From NCBI GenBank assembly GCA_002470515.1, contig DKML01000015.1, forward strand, positions 372,001-436,000: a stretch of 64,000 nt of DNA, given 5' to 3'. Below are positions 9,155-18,350 of the stretch, piece after piece. The position numbers and the translations under genes are program-made. A model generated the notes under the pieces. That model had not been told where the DNA came from. It was given only the letters and a program-made list of their open reading frames with translations, and made no database searches. Within the stretch, counting starts at the first letter, position 1. Each line of letters starts with the position of its first letter. Origin of the DNA: Proteobacteria bacterium UBA7415. GTDB lineage: Bacteria > Pseudomonadota > Gammaproteobacteria > Arenicellales > Arenicellaceae.

Positions 9155-10570
9155 TTAAATCAAATTGTGTCGCCTCAAGCCACCAATGAATGGCTCGGAC
9201 ATACTTGGGTCACCGGTTATTCGATTTACGTTTTCAGCGTAAAGGTCAGCTGTTAAGAACGGATTAATCATGCCTGCAGAGGCAATAGCGGTCTTTGCTT
9301 CTTCGACCTTGTCTAATTCACAGCAGGCATTGGCAATTACAAAGTAGTTGTGAGCCCAGCCAGGTTGTCCGATCAGTGAGCTATTCGCTTGATCTATAGC
9401 GGCTTGATGGTTGCCGCGCGCTTGCTCAGCAATGGCTTTAAAAAATTCCCAATAGGGCGTTGACGGGTGGTTGGGCGCTATCTCCAGATTGTCTTCAATA
9501 ATCTCGATAGCTTCCTCAGCGCCAGCTTTTCCTTTGGTGAGGCCTAGAAACAGCGCCAAATAGCCGCGCGCAATTAAGTTGAGTGGCGTTAGTTTTACGA
9601 CCTTTCGCAACGCCATTTCGGCTTTTACTTTCTCTCCCAAGTTCTGCCAAGTAACCCCAGCGTTTTCTAGCACGTCTACATCGTTGGGGGCTTGCTTAAA
9701 GGCGCTTTCGATTACTTCGCTCGCTTCTTTAGCGGCTGCGTCATAGTCTGGCGCAATACGAATAGTCATTTGGTTGGCAAGAATCATAGCTAGCGCGGCT
9801 TTTGCTGTCGCATAGTCAGGATCGATTTTGATCGCCTTTCGTAATAGCTCACAGGCTTCGAGCATGGCTTCTGGAGAGAAAGAACTTAACCAGAAGAAAT
9901 AGGCTTTTTGCACTAAACCCCAAGCATCGAGTTGCTGCGTGGGCGTGTCTTGAGCCATGAGTGATTCGGCCATTTTCACTTCGCCAAGAATAGCGCCAAC
10001 AATTCGCTTAGCTATATCGTGCTGTACGTCAAAAATATATTCAATTTCGCGATCGTACTGCTGCGCCCAAATATCACGATCCTGCACGGCGTCATACAGA
10101 TGGGCAATGACTCGAATACGACCACCTGCGTGATGCAAGCTTCCGGCTAAGATGTATCTAGTGTGGAGGGTTTCTGAAACCTCTTTGACATCCGCTTGGT
10201 TGGAGACAAAACCGTATGAGGTTGCTCGAGAGCTAACTCTAATCGCCGCTACCTTGGTGATGTGAGCAATAACTTCTGATGTGATGCCAGAGGCAATATA
10301 TTCATCGACAGTGTTATTTGATTTGCAGTCAAACAGCAAAACTGACACAGAGTTGTGGCCAGACTTAAGCGCATCGGCATTGGCACTCGATTTTCCCGAA
10401 GGCTCGCCTTTCTTACTTTCTTTTATTTGGGCGATTCTGCGCTGACGCCGAACAGCGCTATAGCGCCTTACTATAGACGCAAAGACAAAGCTAAAAAACC
10501 ATACATCACACCGATGATTACGGTGACCGCTGCAACAGCTGACAAGGCAGACTCGTTTATGGTTAACCAA
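9155..10570 (-). CDS. TolB-like N-terminal/TPR-repeat membrane protein, probably frameshifted near its start
   Basis: After the first ~55 residues the protein has the TolB-amino-terminal-type domain common in adenylate-cyclase-associated proteins (VSVLLFDCKSNNTVDEYIAS, then SRATSYGF and DIWAQQYDREIEYIFDVQ), followed by several TPR-like helix pairs to the C-terminus. The first ~35 residues of this frame are an unlikely start from a TTG. In another frame, upstream of 10493-10498, the sequence reads LDGLINWLTINESALSAVAA then VTVIIGVMYGF, a convincing lead-in and membrane helix. Adding one base to the A6 run (T6 on the coding strand) joins it exactly into FFSFVFASIVRRYSAVRRQ. A TTG at 10587 with AGGA upstream is one possible original start. 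The role is unknown, perhaps protein-protein contact at the inner membrane. Confidence 0.7.
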   Translation of the reverse strand: MVNHKRVCLVSCCSGHRNHRCDVWFFSFVFASIVRRYSAVRRQRRIAQIKESKKGEPSGKSSANADALKSGHNSVSVLLFDCKSNNTVDEYIASGITSEVIAHITKVAAIRVSSRATSYGFVSNQADVKEVSETLHTRYILAGSLHHAGGRIRVIAHLYDAVQDRDIWAQQYDREIEYIFDVQHDIAKRIVGAILGEVKMAESLMAQDTPTQQLDAWGLVQKAYFFWLSSFSPEAMLEACELLRKAIKIDPDYATAKAALAMILANQMTIRIAPDYDAAAKEASEVIESAFKQAPNDVDVLENAGVTWQNLGEKVKAEMALRKVVKLTPLNLIARGYLALFLGLTKGKAGAEEAIEIIEDNLEIAPNHPSTPYWEFFKAIAEQARGNHQAAIDQANSSLIGQPGWAHNYFVIANACCELDKVEEAKTAIASAGMINPFLTADLYAENVNRITGDPSMSEPFIGGLRRHNLI

Positions 10571-10752
10571 TTGATTAAACCGTCCAATTTACTCGCATCC
10601 TGTACAATATGTAATGTTTCTAATGACCGTGACCGTATCCAATCTAATTAAGCGACGCAAGCATTGTTTGTTTCAATCTAGACAATACTTTGTCTTAACC
10701 GTCATTATGACTGTGCCCAGCCTCTATTTATAACTATTGTATAGTCGCAAAG

Positions 10753-10782
10753 CAAAAAAAGTCCCAAAATAAAATGGGACTC
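10753..10782 (-). terminator. Rho-independent terminator of fhs
   Basis: On the minus strand a 7-bp stem (AGTCCCA pairing with TGGGACT, loop of eight A/T bases) is followed by a run of seven T. It lies about 80 bases past the fhs stop codon. Confidence 0.8.
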
Positions 10783-10863
10783 TTTGCATTGTAACGGGGT
10801 TATTTAATGCGCTTTACGCACCTTTCCAGGCTGATAGTTAGCCTTAGTGCTTAACCGGCATAG

Positions 10864-12540
10864 CTAAAACAAACCATCGATTTGCCCTGCGTCATTAATA
10901 TGAATAGCTTCAGCAGACGGTACGCTCGGTAGTCCAGGCATAGTCATAATCTCGCCACAAATCACAACGACAAAGCCGGCGCCCGCGGCTAATCGTACTT
11001 CGCGTACGGGAACCGAGTGATTGGTCGGCGCTCCCCGAAGATTCGGGTCAGTTGAAAAGCTATATTGAGTTTTCGCCATACAAACGGGTAGGTGCCCATA
11101 GCCTTGTTCTTCCCACTCCTTCAGTTGGTTTCGAATCTTCTTATCGGCGAGCACTTCGTCTGCGCGATAGATGCGTTTGGCGATGGTTTGAATCTTGTCG
11201 AACAAGCTCATTTCATCTGGGTATAAAGGTGCAAAGTTCGCCATGTCGGCATCTGCGATTTCAGCTACTCTAGTCGCCAGCTCTTTAGAGCCTTCTGAGC
11301 CAAACTCCCAATGCTTAGACACAATCGCTTGTGAGCCATGACTGTCAACATAGTCCTGAATAACCTTTATCTCAGCATCCGTGTCAGTAACGAAGTGATT
11401 GATGGCGACGACCACAGGAACCCCAAACGATTTTAGGTTTTCAATATGGCGGCCAAGGTTCGGGCAGCCATCCGCAACGGCATCAGTGTTTTCATCGCCC
11501 AAGTCGGCTTTAGCCACACCACCGTTCATTTTCATGGCGCGTACGGTAGCGACTAGAACTACTACACTTGGTGATAAACCGGCTTTACGGCATTTAATAT
11601 TGAGAAATTTCTCTGCTCCTAAGTCGGCTCCAAAACCCGCTTCGGTCACTACGTAATCAGCTAGTTTGAGTGCGGTAGTGGTTGCGACTACCGAGTTACA
11701 CCCATGAGCAATATTGGCGAACGGCCCACCATGTACGAATGCTGGATTGTTCTCTAGTGTCTGTACTAAGTTTGGTTGCATGGCTTGTTGCAAAAGAACC
11801 GTCATTGCGCCATCGGCCTTAATATCTCGCGCGTATACAGGTGACTTATCGCGGCGATAAGCAACAATAATATCGCCTAAGCGTTTTTGTAAGTCAGCAA
11901 GGTCATTGGATAAACACAGAATGGCCATCACCTCGGATGCGACTGTAATATCAAAACCGGTTTGACGAGGGGCTCCATTGGCAACCCCGCCTAGACTAGT
12001 GACCACATCTCGAAGTGCACGGTCATTCATATCCATCACACGACGCCATGTAACTCGGCGCGAATCAATATCCAGTTTGTTGCCCCAATAAATATGGTTG
12101 TCGATCATCGCCGACAGCAAATTGTGCGCCGAAGTGATGGCGTGAAAATCGCCCGTAAAATGAAGGTTCATTTCTTCCATTGGAACCACTTGGGCGTAAC
12201 CGCCTCCGGCCGCTCCACCCTTCATGCCAAAACAAGGGCCAAGCGAAGCCTCTCGGATACACACGGCGGTTTTCTTGCCGATTAGGTTTAAGCCGTCCCC
12301 AAGTCCCACTGTGGTGGTGGTTTTCCCTTCGCCCGCCGGCGTAGGGTTGATCGCGGTAACCAGTATTAGTTTGCCGTCAGCGCGCGATTTCTGCGCCTTA
12401 ATAAACTCAGCACTCACTTTGGCTTTGTCATGTCCAAACGGCAGGAGATGCTCTGTAGGTATTCCTAACTTTGCACCAACGTCTTGGATGAGCAGTTTGT
12501 TGGCCTCACGAGCGATTTCTATATCTGTTTTATAACCCAT
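10864..12540 (-). CDS. fhs: Formate-tetrahydrofolate ligase
   Basis: This 558-residue enzyme interconverts formate, ATP and tetrahydrofolate with 10-formyl-THF in the cytoplasm. The P-loop-like signature [20 protein letters not shown] lies near residue 65, followed by [20 protein letters not shown] and the conserved C-terminal [12 protein letters not shown]. Length and motifs match the family from end to end. The ATG is preceded by GGAGA at a good distance. It is divergent from the dimethylglycine dehydrogenase-like gene, and downstream lies a clear terminator. Beside a methyl-THF-generating cluster, it could run in the formate- and ATP-producing direction as the last step of C1 oxidation; the direction is inferred. 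FolD is not in the window. Confidence 0.97.
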   Translation of the reverse strand: MGYKTDIEIAREANKLLIQDVGAKLGIPTEHLLPFGHDKAKVSAEFIKAQKSRADGKLILVTAINPTPAGEGKTTTTVGLGDGLNLIGKKTAVCIREASLGPCFGMKGGAAGGGYAQVVPMEEMNLHFTGDFHAITSAHNLLSAMIDNHIYWGNKLDIDSRRVTWRRVMDMNDRALRDVVTSLGGVANGAPRQTGFDITVASEVMAILCLSNDLADLQKRLGDIIVAYRRDKSPVYARDIKADGAMTVLLQQAMQPNLVQTLENNPAFVHGGPFANIAHGCNSVVATTTALKLADYVVTEAGFGADLGAEKFLNIKCRKAGLSPSVVVLVATVRAMKMNGGVAKADLGDENTDAVADGCPNLGRHIENLKSFGVPVVVAINHFVTDTDAEIKVIQDYVDSHGSQAIVSKHWEFGSEGSKELATRVAEIADADMANFAPLYPDEMSLFDKIQTIAKRIYRADEVLADKKIRNQLKEWEEQGYGHLPVCMAKTQYSFSTDPNLRGAPTNHSVPVREVRLAAGAGFVVVICGEIMTMPGLPSVPSAEAIHINDAGQIDGLF

Positions 12541-13021
12541 TGTTATCTCCTAACTAAGTGGGACATTTAATGTCGATATCTTTACGAATATCTATTGATG
12601 ACGGTGACTTTAGGCGTATCGGTTGCGCGGCGCAAGTGGCACTTACTATGAAGCGCGGCCAATTTTGCAGAACAGCAATAAGTTGTTCGTCCAGCTAATG
12701 CGCAAATAATAGATACCCGCAATGTCCTGCACTGTCTCAAATACGACTTGTGCGTATTCAATTGCCAATTGTTCTATCAATGCCTAAACTCATGGGTCGA
12801 ATTTGCGCTATATAACTACCCTTGACCATTTGCTGGCGTGCTTGTCGCAAAACACTCAACGATAGAGGGCATATTCGAGCAATGAACGGTGTCGCTTACA
12901 GGCTACATCGTAGGATTCAATTAGCGTAGATTCGTAATTTGTGCGGTATCGAAGCACCGCTTTATGGAACGAACAAGCCCTACAACTTTATAAGTCTGCG
13001 TCACAGCTACTGATTAGTGAA
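12541..13021. other. Divergent intergenic region between fhs and the DMGDH-like gene
   Basis: About 480 bases separate the two divergent starts. I see no RNA gene and no recognisable riboswitch. A GTG at 12941 opens the downstream frame 27 codons early, but those codons do not look like the family. The region presumably carries promoters for both one-carbon genes. Confidence 0.6.
12762..12790 (+). promoter_or_regulatory. Candidate sigma-70 promoter for the DMGDH-like gene
   Basis: TTGCCA (12762-12767) and TAAACT (12785-12790) are separated by exactly 17 bases and point towards the gene at 13022. The match is moderate, and a leader of about 225 bases would result. Confidence 0.3.
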
Positions 13022-15517
13022 ATGAAAACACATGTAAAAGCCCTTGTTATTGGCGGCGGCGCCGTTGGTGCTGGTATTGCTTACCATCTGGCAAAATATG
13101 GTTGGGAAGATGTCATGCTCGTGGAGCGCGATGAACTCACCTCTGGTTCGACATGGCATGCTGCTGGCCTACTGCCTTTGTTTAATATGGGCTACGCAAC
13201 CAGCCACCTACACGACTACTCTGTTAAGTTTTATAAATCGTTAGAAGAAGAGACTGGTCTAAATGCGGGCTTTTCGGTCGTTGGGAATTTGCGCATGGCG
13301 CAAACCCAAGAACGTATGGACGAGTTCTTGTTGTACGGTTCTATTGCCGAAACCGTTGGTATTGAATATCACCGACTCACTCCTGCGCAAATCAAAGAAC
13401 GCTGGCCACTTATTAGAACTGAAGACTTGGTGGGCGCAATTTATCATCCAGACGACGGCTATATTAATCCTGCTGACGTTACCATGGCGATGGCCAAAGG
13501 TGCTCGCCAACGCGGCGTGACAATCGAGCGCAAGTGGCAAGCCGACGGATATGAATGGACGGGCTCTGAATGGAAAGTCACTCTAACCAAAATGGTAGAG
13601 CAAGGCGGAAATTTGGTCTGCTCAGACGAGCAGGTAGTCGTTACGGCTGAACATGTGGTTACAGCCACTGGAAACCATGCACAGCGTACGGCCAAATTAT
13701 TAGGCATTAAAATGCCTGCAGTACCCGTTGAGCATCAGTTTATTGTTACTGAGCCAGACCCAGAATTAGTGAAGTGGCGCGAAGCAGGTAATCCAGAACA
13801 CCCTGTCGTACGCGACGCTGATGCACAGTCTTATGTGCGCGAAGAGCGTGGTGGGTGGATTCTCGGCGTCTATGAAAAATATGCACCAGCTTGCTTTCGC
13901 CACGGAGTACCCGATACGTTTCGTGCTGACCTGTTTCCTCTTGACCTAGAACGCATAGAAGATCAATACATGGCGATGATTCATCGCATCCCATCGTGTG
14001 AAACCAGTGGTCTTAAAGATGATTACAACGGGCCAATTTGTTATACGCCCGATGGCAATCCTCTTGTAGGACCCGCATCGGGCTTACGTAATATGTGGCT
14101 TGCGGAAGGCTTTAGTTTTGGCATCACTGCTGCAGGCGGCACCGGAAATTACTTGGCGCAAATGATGGTCAATGGCGAGGCCGAGATTGATATGGCATCG
14201 CTTGATCCAAAACGTTTTGGCAGTAATTGGATGACCAATGAATACGCGACTCGCAAAAACGAGGAGTGTTATGACCACGTTTACATTTTGCATCATCCGG
14301 ATGAAGAGCGTCCTGCATGCCGACCTTTAAGAACATCACCTGCTTACGATCGGCAGAAGGCGCGTGGCGCACAGTTCGGCCATGTGAATGGTTGGGAACG
14401 CCCCAATTACTATGCTCCAAAGGGATTTAGTGACCACGACTCACGTTCGTTTCGGCGCGGGGGTTGGTGGCAGTACGCGGTAGAAGAAGCCAAGGCAATT
14501 CGTAATGGAGTAGGTTTAATCGACGCAACAGCCTTTACCAAACATGTTGTTAAAGGACCTGGTGCCACGGCGTTTCTCGACTGGTTTACCTGCAATGCAT
14601 TACCCAAAGTTGGACGTATTAATTTGACCTATGCGCTTACCGGCGCAGGGACTACTCGAACCGAGTACACCATTGTTCGACAAACTGAAGACCAATACTA
14701 TTTAGTATCAGCTGGCGCATGGACAGAATACGACGCCGACTATTTACGCAAGTCTGCACAGGATAAGCAAGACGAGTTTGGTTACATTGAAATACAGGAC
14801 GTCACGACACAGTGGGGTGTGTTTGCAATTGCTGGGCCTAAGTCCCGCGATGTGCTTAAAAGTGTGATCGTTGATGCGGACCCAGAAACGGCGTTATCTA
14901 ATAAGCGTTTCCCGTGGTTAACCTCCCGCTATATAGAATTGGGCATGTGTCCGGTTCATGCGATTCGTGTTGCTTATACGGGCGAACTGGGTTGGGAGTT
15001 GCATCATCCAATAGAAATGCAGAATTATCTTTTCGACTTGCTGGAGAAGGCCGGAGTTGAATTTGAAATGAAGCTAGTGGGTGCTCGTGCCCAAAACTGG
15101 TTGCGTCAAGAAAAGTCATACCGTGCATTTGGTACAGAGTTAGGTCGTGATGCAACGCCTGTTGAAGCAGACCTTCCTCGCTTTATCGACCTGAACAAAG
15201 AGTTTCAAGGTAAGGCTGAGATGGTGGCTACTGGCGTGCGATCTAAATGCGTTACGCTACTGATAGACGGCCCAAGTGATAGCGATCCTTGGGGTCGAGA
15301 AGCATTGTATGCTGATGACGTAAAAGTAGGACGATTGACGTCTGGCGGTTACTCCGTTGCTTTTGAGAAAAGTATTGGCATGGGGTACGTTAGCCCAGAA
15401 CACAGCGCTATTGGCACGCGTTTAAAAGTGAAAATGTTGGGAGAATTATGGGATGCTGAAATTGTACAAGACAGTCCCTACGACCCCAAAAATGAAACAA
15501 TAAGAGCAGATGCTTAG
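13022..15517 (+). CDS. Dimethylglycine dehydrogenase-like FAD/folate enzyme
   Basis: From the ATG at 13022 the protein has 831 residues. An N-terminal FAD-binding fold begins at once (VIGGGAVGAGIAYHLAKYG). STWHAAGLLPLF contains the histidine that carries covalent FAD in dimethylglycine and sarcosine dehydrogenases. The C-terminal half, from about residue 450, is a GcvT-like folate-binding domain (for example YTGELGWELHHP). Family members oxidatively remove a methyl group from dimethylglycine or sarcosine, with THF as acceptor. I prefer this ATG to the upstream GTG at 12941 because the dinucleotide-binding motif starts about ten residues in, although its ribosome-binding site is weak. Its likely substrate here is the dimethylglycine left after betaine demethylation; sarcosine is the alternative. 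Confidence 0.85.
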   Translation: MKTHVKALVIGGGAVGAGIAYHLAKYGWEDVMLVERDELTSGSTWHAAGLLPLFNMGYATSHLHDYSVKFYKSLEEETGLNAGFSVVGNLRMAQTQERMDEFLLYGSIAETVGIEYHRLTPAQIKERWPLIRTEDLVGAIYHPDDGYINPADVTMAMAKGARQRGVTIERKWQADGYEWTGSEWKVTLTKMVEQGGNLVCSDEQVVVTAEHVVTATGNHAQRTAKLLGIKMPAVPVEHQFIVTEPDPELVKWREAGNPEHPVVRDADAQSYVREERGGWILGVYEKYAPACFRHGVPDTFRADLFPLDLERIEDQYMAMIHRIPSCETSGLKDDYNGPICYTPDGNPLVGPASGLRNMWLAEGFSFGITAAGGTGNYLAQMMVNGEAEIDMASLDPKRFGSNWMTNEYATRKNEECYDHVYILHHPDEERPACRPLRTSPAYDRQKARGAQFGHVNGWERPNYYAPKGFSDHDSRSFRRGGWWQYAVEEAKAIRNGVGLIDATAFTKHVVKGPGATAFLDWFTCNALPKVGRINLTYALTGAGTTRTEYTIVRQTEDQYYLVSAGAWTEYDADYLRKSAQDKQDEFGYIEIQDVTTQWGVFAIAGPKSRDVLKSVIVDADPETALSNKRFPWLTSRYIELGMCPVHAIRVAYTGELGWELHHPIEMQNYLFDLLEKAGVEFEMKLVGARAQNWLRQEKSYRAFGTELGRDATPVEADLPRFIDLNKEFQGKAEMVATGVRSKCVTLLIDGPSDSDPWGREALYADDVKVGRLTSGGYSVAFEKSIGMGYVSPEHSAIGTRLKVKMLGELWDAEIVQDSPYDPKNETIRADA

Positions 15518-15692
15518 ATGACAGTGATGAGCTGAGGTGTTTCTAGGCAAATTAATGGGTATTTAGCGGGTTGATAACGTATTTTTATTTGCTCAAAGAG
15601 TGATAAATAGTACGATAGATACACTTCTAAACAGCCTAACTATTGGAAAGGCAGCTATTAAGCAATGAGTTAATTCTCAAACGGTAAATATT

Positions 15693-16406
15693 ATGAGTGA
15701 TCAAGAAGATTTCAACTTAGCAGGCTTGGATAACAAAGAGTTAGTTGAACAAATTCAAGATGATCTGTACGACGGTCTAAACGATGAAGTCTATGAAGGT
15801 GTAGAGATTTTGTTGGACCGCGGTATTGACGCAAATGATGTGTTAGGCGATGCCTTAGTTGGCGGCATGAAGGTCGTTGGCGAAGATTTCCGAGATGGCA
15901 TTTTGTTTGTTCCCGAAGTTTTGAAATGCGCGGGCGCGATGAAAAAAGGCATGAGCTTGCTGCGACCGATCTTGGCAAATAGCGCTATTGATATTTCACT
16001 CGGTAAGTTTGTGATTGGCACCGTAAAAGGAGACATTCACGACATTGGTAAGAACCTTGTTGGTATGATGCTTGAGGGCGCTGGCTTTGAAGTGATTGAT
16101 CTGGGTATTAATAACCCTGTTGAGAATTATCTTGAGGCAATGGACGAGCACAAACCCGTGATTGTGGGAATGTCAGCTCTGCTTACAACGACTATGCCTT
16201 ATATGGGCGTGGTGATTGAAGAAATGGACAAACGCGACTTGCTTAAAGATTTTCAAGTTATGGTCGGCGGAGCTCCTCTTAATCAAGAGTTTGCCGATGC
16301 GGTAGGTGCACATGCCTATGGTCGTGATGCTGCACGAAGTTCCGAGATGGCGTCATTGTATGCCGCAGGAAAACTGGCAGATCGGCAGAAAGCAGCTAAT
16401 AGCTGA
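15693..16406 (+). CDS. mtgC: Methyltransferase corrinoid protein (MtgC/MtbC-like)
   Basis: This 237-residue protein carries the methyl group on cobalamin between two methyltransferases. The N-terminal ~90 residues form the helical cap domain of corrinoid proteins, and the B12-binding Rossmann domain follows with the lower-ligand motif GDIHDIGKNLV, His116 being the expected cobalt ligand. A GxP-type segment (MVGGAPLNQEFADAVGAHAY) closes the domain. Length and order match the MtbC/MttC/MtgC group. It lies apart from its predicted partners, the methyltransferases at 20685 and 24111, and ends before a strong terminator at 16501. The substrate partner (glycine betaine or another quaternary amine) is inferred from context. 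Confidence 0.9.
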   Translation: MSDQEDFNLAGLDNKELVEQIQDDLYDGLNDEVYEGVEILLDRGIDANDVLGDALVGGMKVVGEDFRDGILFVPEVLKCAGAMKKGMSLLRPILANSAIDISLGKFVIGTVKGDIHDIGKNLVGMMLEGAGFEVIDLGINNPVENYLEAMDEHKPVIVGMSALLTTTMPYMGVVIEEMDKRDLLKDFQVMVGGAPLNQEFADAVGAHAYGRDAARSSEMASLYAAGKLADRQKAANS

Positions 16407-16500
16407 CTTTTGAACAGCCCTGATGGTTTTCGCCATGGATAGTTTTTTCGATACTGTATTGAAACTTTGTTGTTTAAAGCGATGTTAGATTTTTTAGTAA

Positions 16501-16532
16501 AGCCAGACTCTAAACAGAGTTTGGCTTTTTTT
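16501..16532 (+). terminator. Rho-independent terminator after mtgC
   Basis: An 11-bp stem with one G-U pair (AGCCAGACTCT with AGAGTTTGGCT), a four-base loop AAAC and a run of seven T. It separates mtgC from the tmpA-like gene, which therefore probably has its own promoter. Confidence 0.85.
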
Positions 16533-16606
16533 GTATTGGGTAGACGTCATTGTTTATGACGAGTTGATTGCTATTTGTAAGTTGTGTCCTGATTGAGGAA
16601 ATTGCG

Positions 16607-17740
16607 ATGCTTGCACTAAAAACATCCTGGCTTGAGTTGCCTCTTGCCGATAATCCTAAAGCTATGTTTCATTACGCTTGGCTTAGAGATAATTGTTGCT
16701 GCGTTGAGTGTAAACACCCAACCACACACGAAAGAGTCTTGGCGACCTTTGATATACCAGACGATATCGCGCCGACCTCTGCAGACGTATCTGGCATCGA
16801 TTCAGATAAAATATTACGTGTGGTCTGGAACCATAATCAACATGTCAGCGAATTCTCGATTAAATGGTTAGCTGAACACGATTACTCAGGCGGGGTTTGC
16901 TTGGCCGACTCTGCTGATCCAGCGCTGTTGCTTTGGGGTAAAGAGTTACACGAAAAGATCCCTCGATTTGACTATCAAAAACTTCATCAAGACCCTAGTC
17001 AATTGCTTGCGTGGGCTGAAGCTGTACGGGACATCGGTTTAACGATTGTGCAGGGAGCCCCGTTGGTTGAAGGAGAAATTGAGCGTTTTGCCGAGTACGT
17101 GGCGGTTGTACGAGAAACTATCTATGACCGTTTGCATAACGTGAAAGCAAGTCCAGGCGAATACAATGCGTATAACGTGGCGTCGACGACGCTTGAGTTA
17201 AAGCCACACACCGACATGCCTAATTACAATAATCCTCCTGGTGTGCAGATGTTTCACTTTCTTGCGAACGAAAGCGTTGGCGGTGAAAGTACCGCCGTTG
17301 ATGGCTTCCACGTAGCAGAGCAGTTACGTAAAGAAGACTCTGAGGCTTTTAATATTCTGGCAAGAACTCCGGTGCGGTTCAAAATGGTCAGTTCTCGAGG
17401 TGACGTACAGGCGGCCAATCCGTTACTGACGCTAGACCCGTTAGGCAATCTTAAGGTGTTTCGATTTTCTAATCAGCTAGCAGAACCTCTTATGCTTAGC
17501 GTGGACGAAACAGAAGGCTTCTATCGCGCCTATCGCAAGTTGGGGCGGATGCTTGATTCAACTGATTACAAGATTCAGTTTCGGCTAAATACTGGAGATA
17601 TTATGGTTACCAATAATCTGCGGGTGCTGCATGGGAGGAACTCATATGACGCAAATTCAGGCGCTCGACATTTGCAGTTGTCTTATATGGATTTCGACGA
17701 TGTTTTAAGCCGAATTCGATTGCTTAAGTCAGCGACATAG
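16607..17740 (+). CDS. tmpA: TmpA-like 2-oxoglutarate/Fe(II) oxygenase (gamma-butyrobetaine hydroxylase family)
   Basis: This 377-residue protein has an N-terminal zinc domain of the butyrobetaine hydroxylase type (Cys30, Cys32, Cys35 and probably His79). A TauD-type jelly roll follows, with iron ligands His201 and Asp203 (KPHTDMPNYNN) and His342 (RVLHGRNSY), and Arg354 for 2-oxoglutarate. On its own it could be read as butyrobetaine or trimethyllysine hydroxylase. The HD-domain gene 25 bases downstream is the partner expected for TmpA, which hydroxylates 2-trimethylaminoethylphosphonate at C1. The surrounding betaine-demethylation genes support this. The ATG at 16607 has GAGGAA upstream, better than the TTG at 16568. 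The substrate is inferred from context. Confidence 0.75.
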   Translation: MLALKTSWLELPLADNPKAMFHYAWLRDNCCCVECKHPTTHERVLATFDIPDDIAPTSADVSGIDSDKILRVVWNHNQHVSEFSIKWLAEHDYSGGVCLADSADPALLLWGKELHEKIPRFDYQKLHQDPSQLLAWAEAVRDIGLTIVQGAPLVEGEIERFAEYVAVVRETIYDRLHNVKASPGEYNAYNVASTTLELKPHTDMPNYNNPPGVQMFHFLANESVGGESTAVDGFHVAEQLRKEDSEAFNILARTPVRFKMVSSRGDVQAANPLLTLDPLGNLKVFRFSNQLAEPLMLSVDETEGFYRAYRKLGRMLDSTDYKIQFRLNTGDIMVTNNLRVLHGRNSYDANSGARHLQLSYMDFDDVLSRIRLLKSAT

Positions 17741-17765
17741 ACATTTTTAAACTATAGTTGGGCTT

Positions 17766-18350
17766 ATGAAGACGGTGAATTTTACTCGAATGGAAGACGG
17801 TACTCAGGGCGAGTACGAGTTTTTGGATGCGCTTGAAGATCAGTTTAAAGAGCAATTACCAGAGCGCCTTATCGAAACTTTGGCGAGATTGGAAAACAGC
17901 ATTTCCGGTTATCGGATATCTCGTCTAGAGCACAGCTTACAGGGTGCTACGCGAGCACAACGAGCAGGTGAATCTGAGCAGTACGTTGCCGCTATTTTGC
18001 TACACGATATAGGGGATGAACTAGCACCTTATTCACACAGCGAAATGGCAGCGGCCATTCTGAGGCCCTTTGTATCTGACGAGCTCTATTGGATAGTAAA
18101 GCATCACGGTGTTTTTCAAATGTATTACTACGCACACCATAGTGGTGGGGATCGGCACGCACGCGATCAGTTCAAGGACCATCCACATTATGCTGCGGCG
18201 GTTCGGTTCTGCCATAACTATGACCAAAACTGCTTTGACCCAGATTACTCATCTGAGTCTCTAGAATTCTTCAGGCCGTTATTACATCGCGTGTTCTCGC
18301 AACCGCGTTCTGACGACCAAGAGCAGCAAGCGCGCTACGGCAAAAAATGA
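17766..18350 (+). CDS. tmpB: TmpB-like HD-domain mixed-valent diiron oxygenase
   Basis: This 194-residue HD-domain protein has the metal ligands in order: His56 (RLEHSLQ), His80-Asp81 (LLHDIGDE), His91, His113/114 (VKHHG) and Asp153 (NYDQN). The compact single domain, its length and its place after a butyrobetaine-hydroxylase-like gene match TmpB. TmpB is known to cleave the C-P bond of 1-hydroxy-2-(trimethylamino)ethylphosphonate, giving glycine betaine and phosphate, and is related to PhnZ. Automatic annotation would call it an HD phosphohydrolase. Its last bases overlap the DUF1638 start (ATGA), so the genes are co-translated. Which residues set oxygenase versus phosphohydrolase activity was not tested, so the assignment rests on family look and neighbours. 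Confidence 0.75.
   Translation: MKTVNFTRMEDGTQGEYEFLDALEDQFKEQLPERLIETLARLENSISGYRISRLEHSLQGATRAQRAGESEQYVAAILLHDIGDELAPYSHSEMAAAILRPFVSDELYWIVKHHGVFQMYYYAHHSGGDRHARDQFKDHPHYAAAVRFCHNYDQNCFDPDYSSESLEFFRPLLHRVFSQPRSDDQEQQARYGKK

Noticed and set aside
8976..9158. Short plus-strand open frame of 60 codons after the GSDH gene
   Set aside because: It has no ribosome-binding site, no family pattern, and runs over the repeat-like sequence at 9045-9109.
12541..13021. Possible glycine or folate riboswitch between fhs and the DMGDH-like gene
   Set aside because: No conserved core of either class was seen; only a weak promoter was noted.
15518..15692. Possible cobalamin riboswitch before the corrinoid protein gene
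   Set aside because: No B12-box-like conserved core was found in the 175 bases.
16607..17740. Gamma-butyrobetaine hydroxylase of carnitine synthesis
   Set aside because: No other carnitine-synthesis gene is nearby and the HD-domain partner matches the TmpAB pair; kept as an alternative.
17766..18350. Ordinary HD phosphohydrolase
   Set aside because: The position directly after a butyrobetaine-hydroxylase-like gene and within a betaine cluster fits TmpB better, though activity is not proven.
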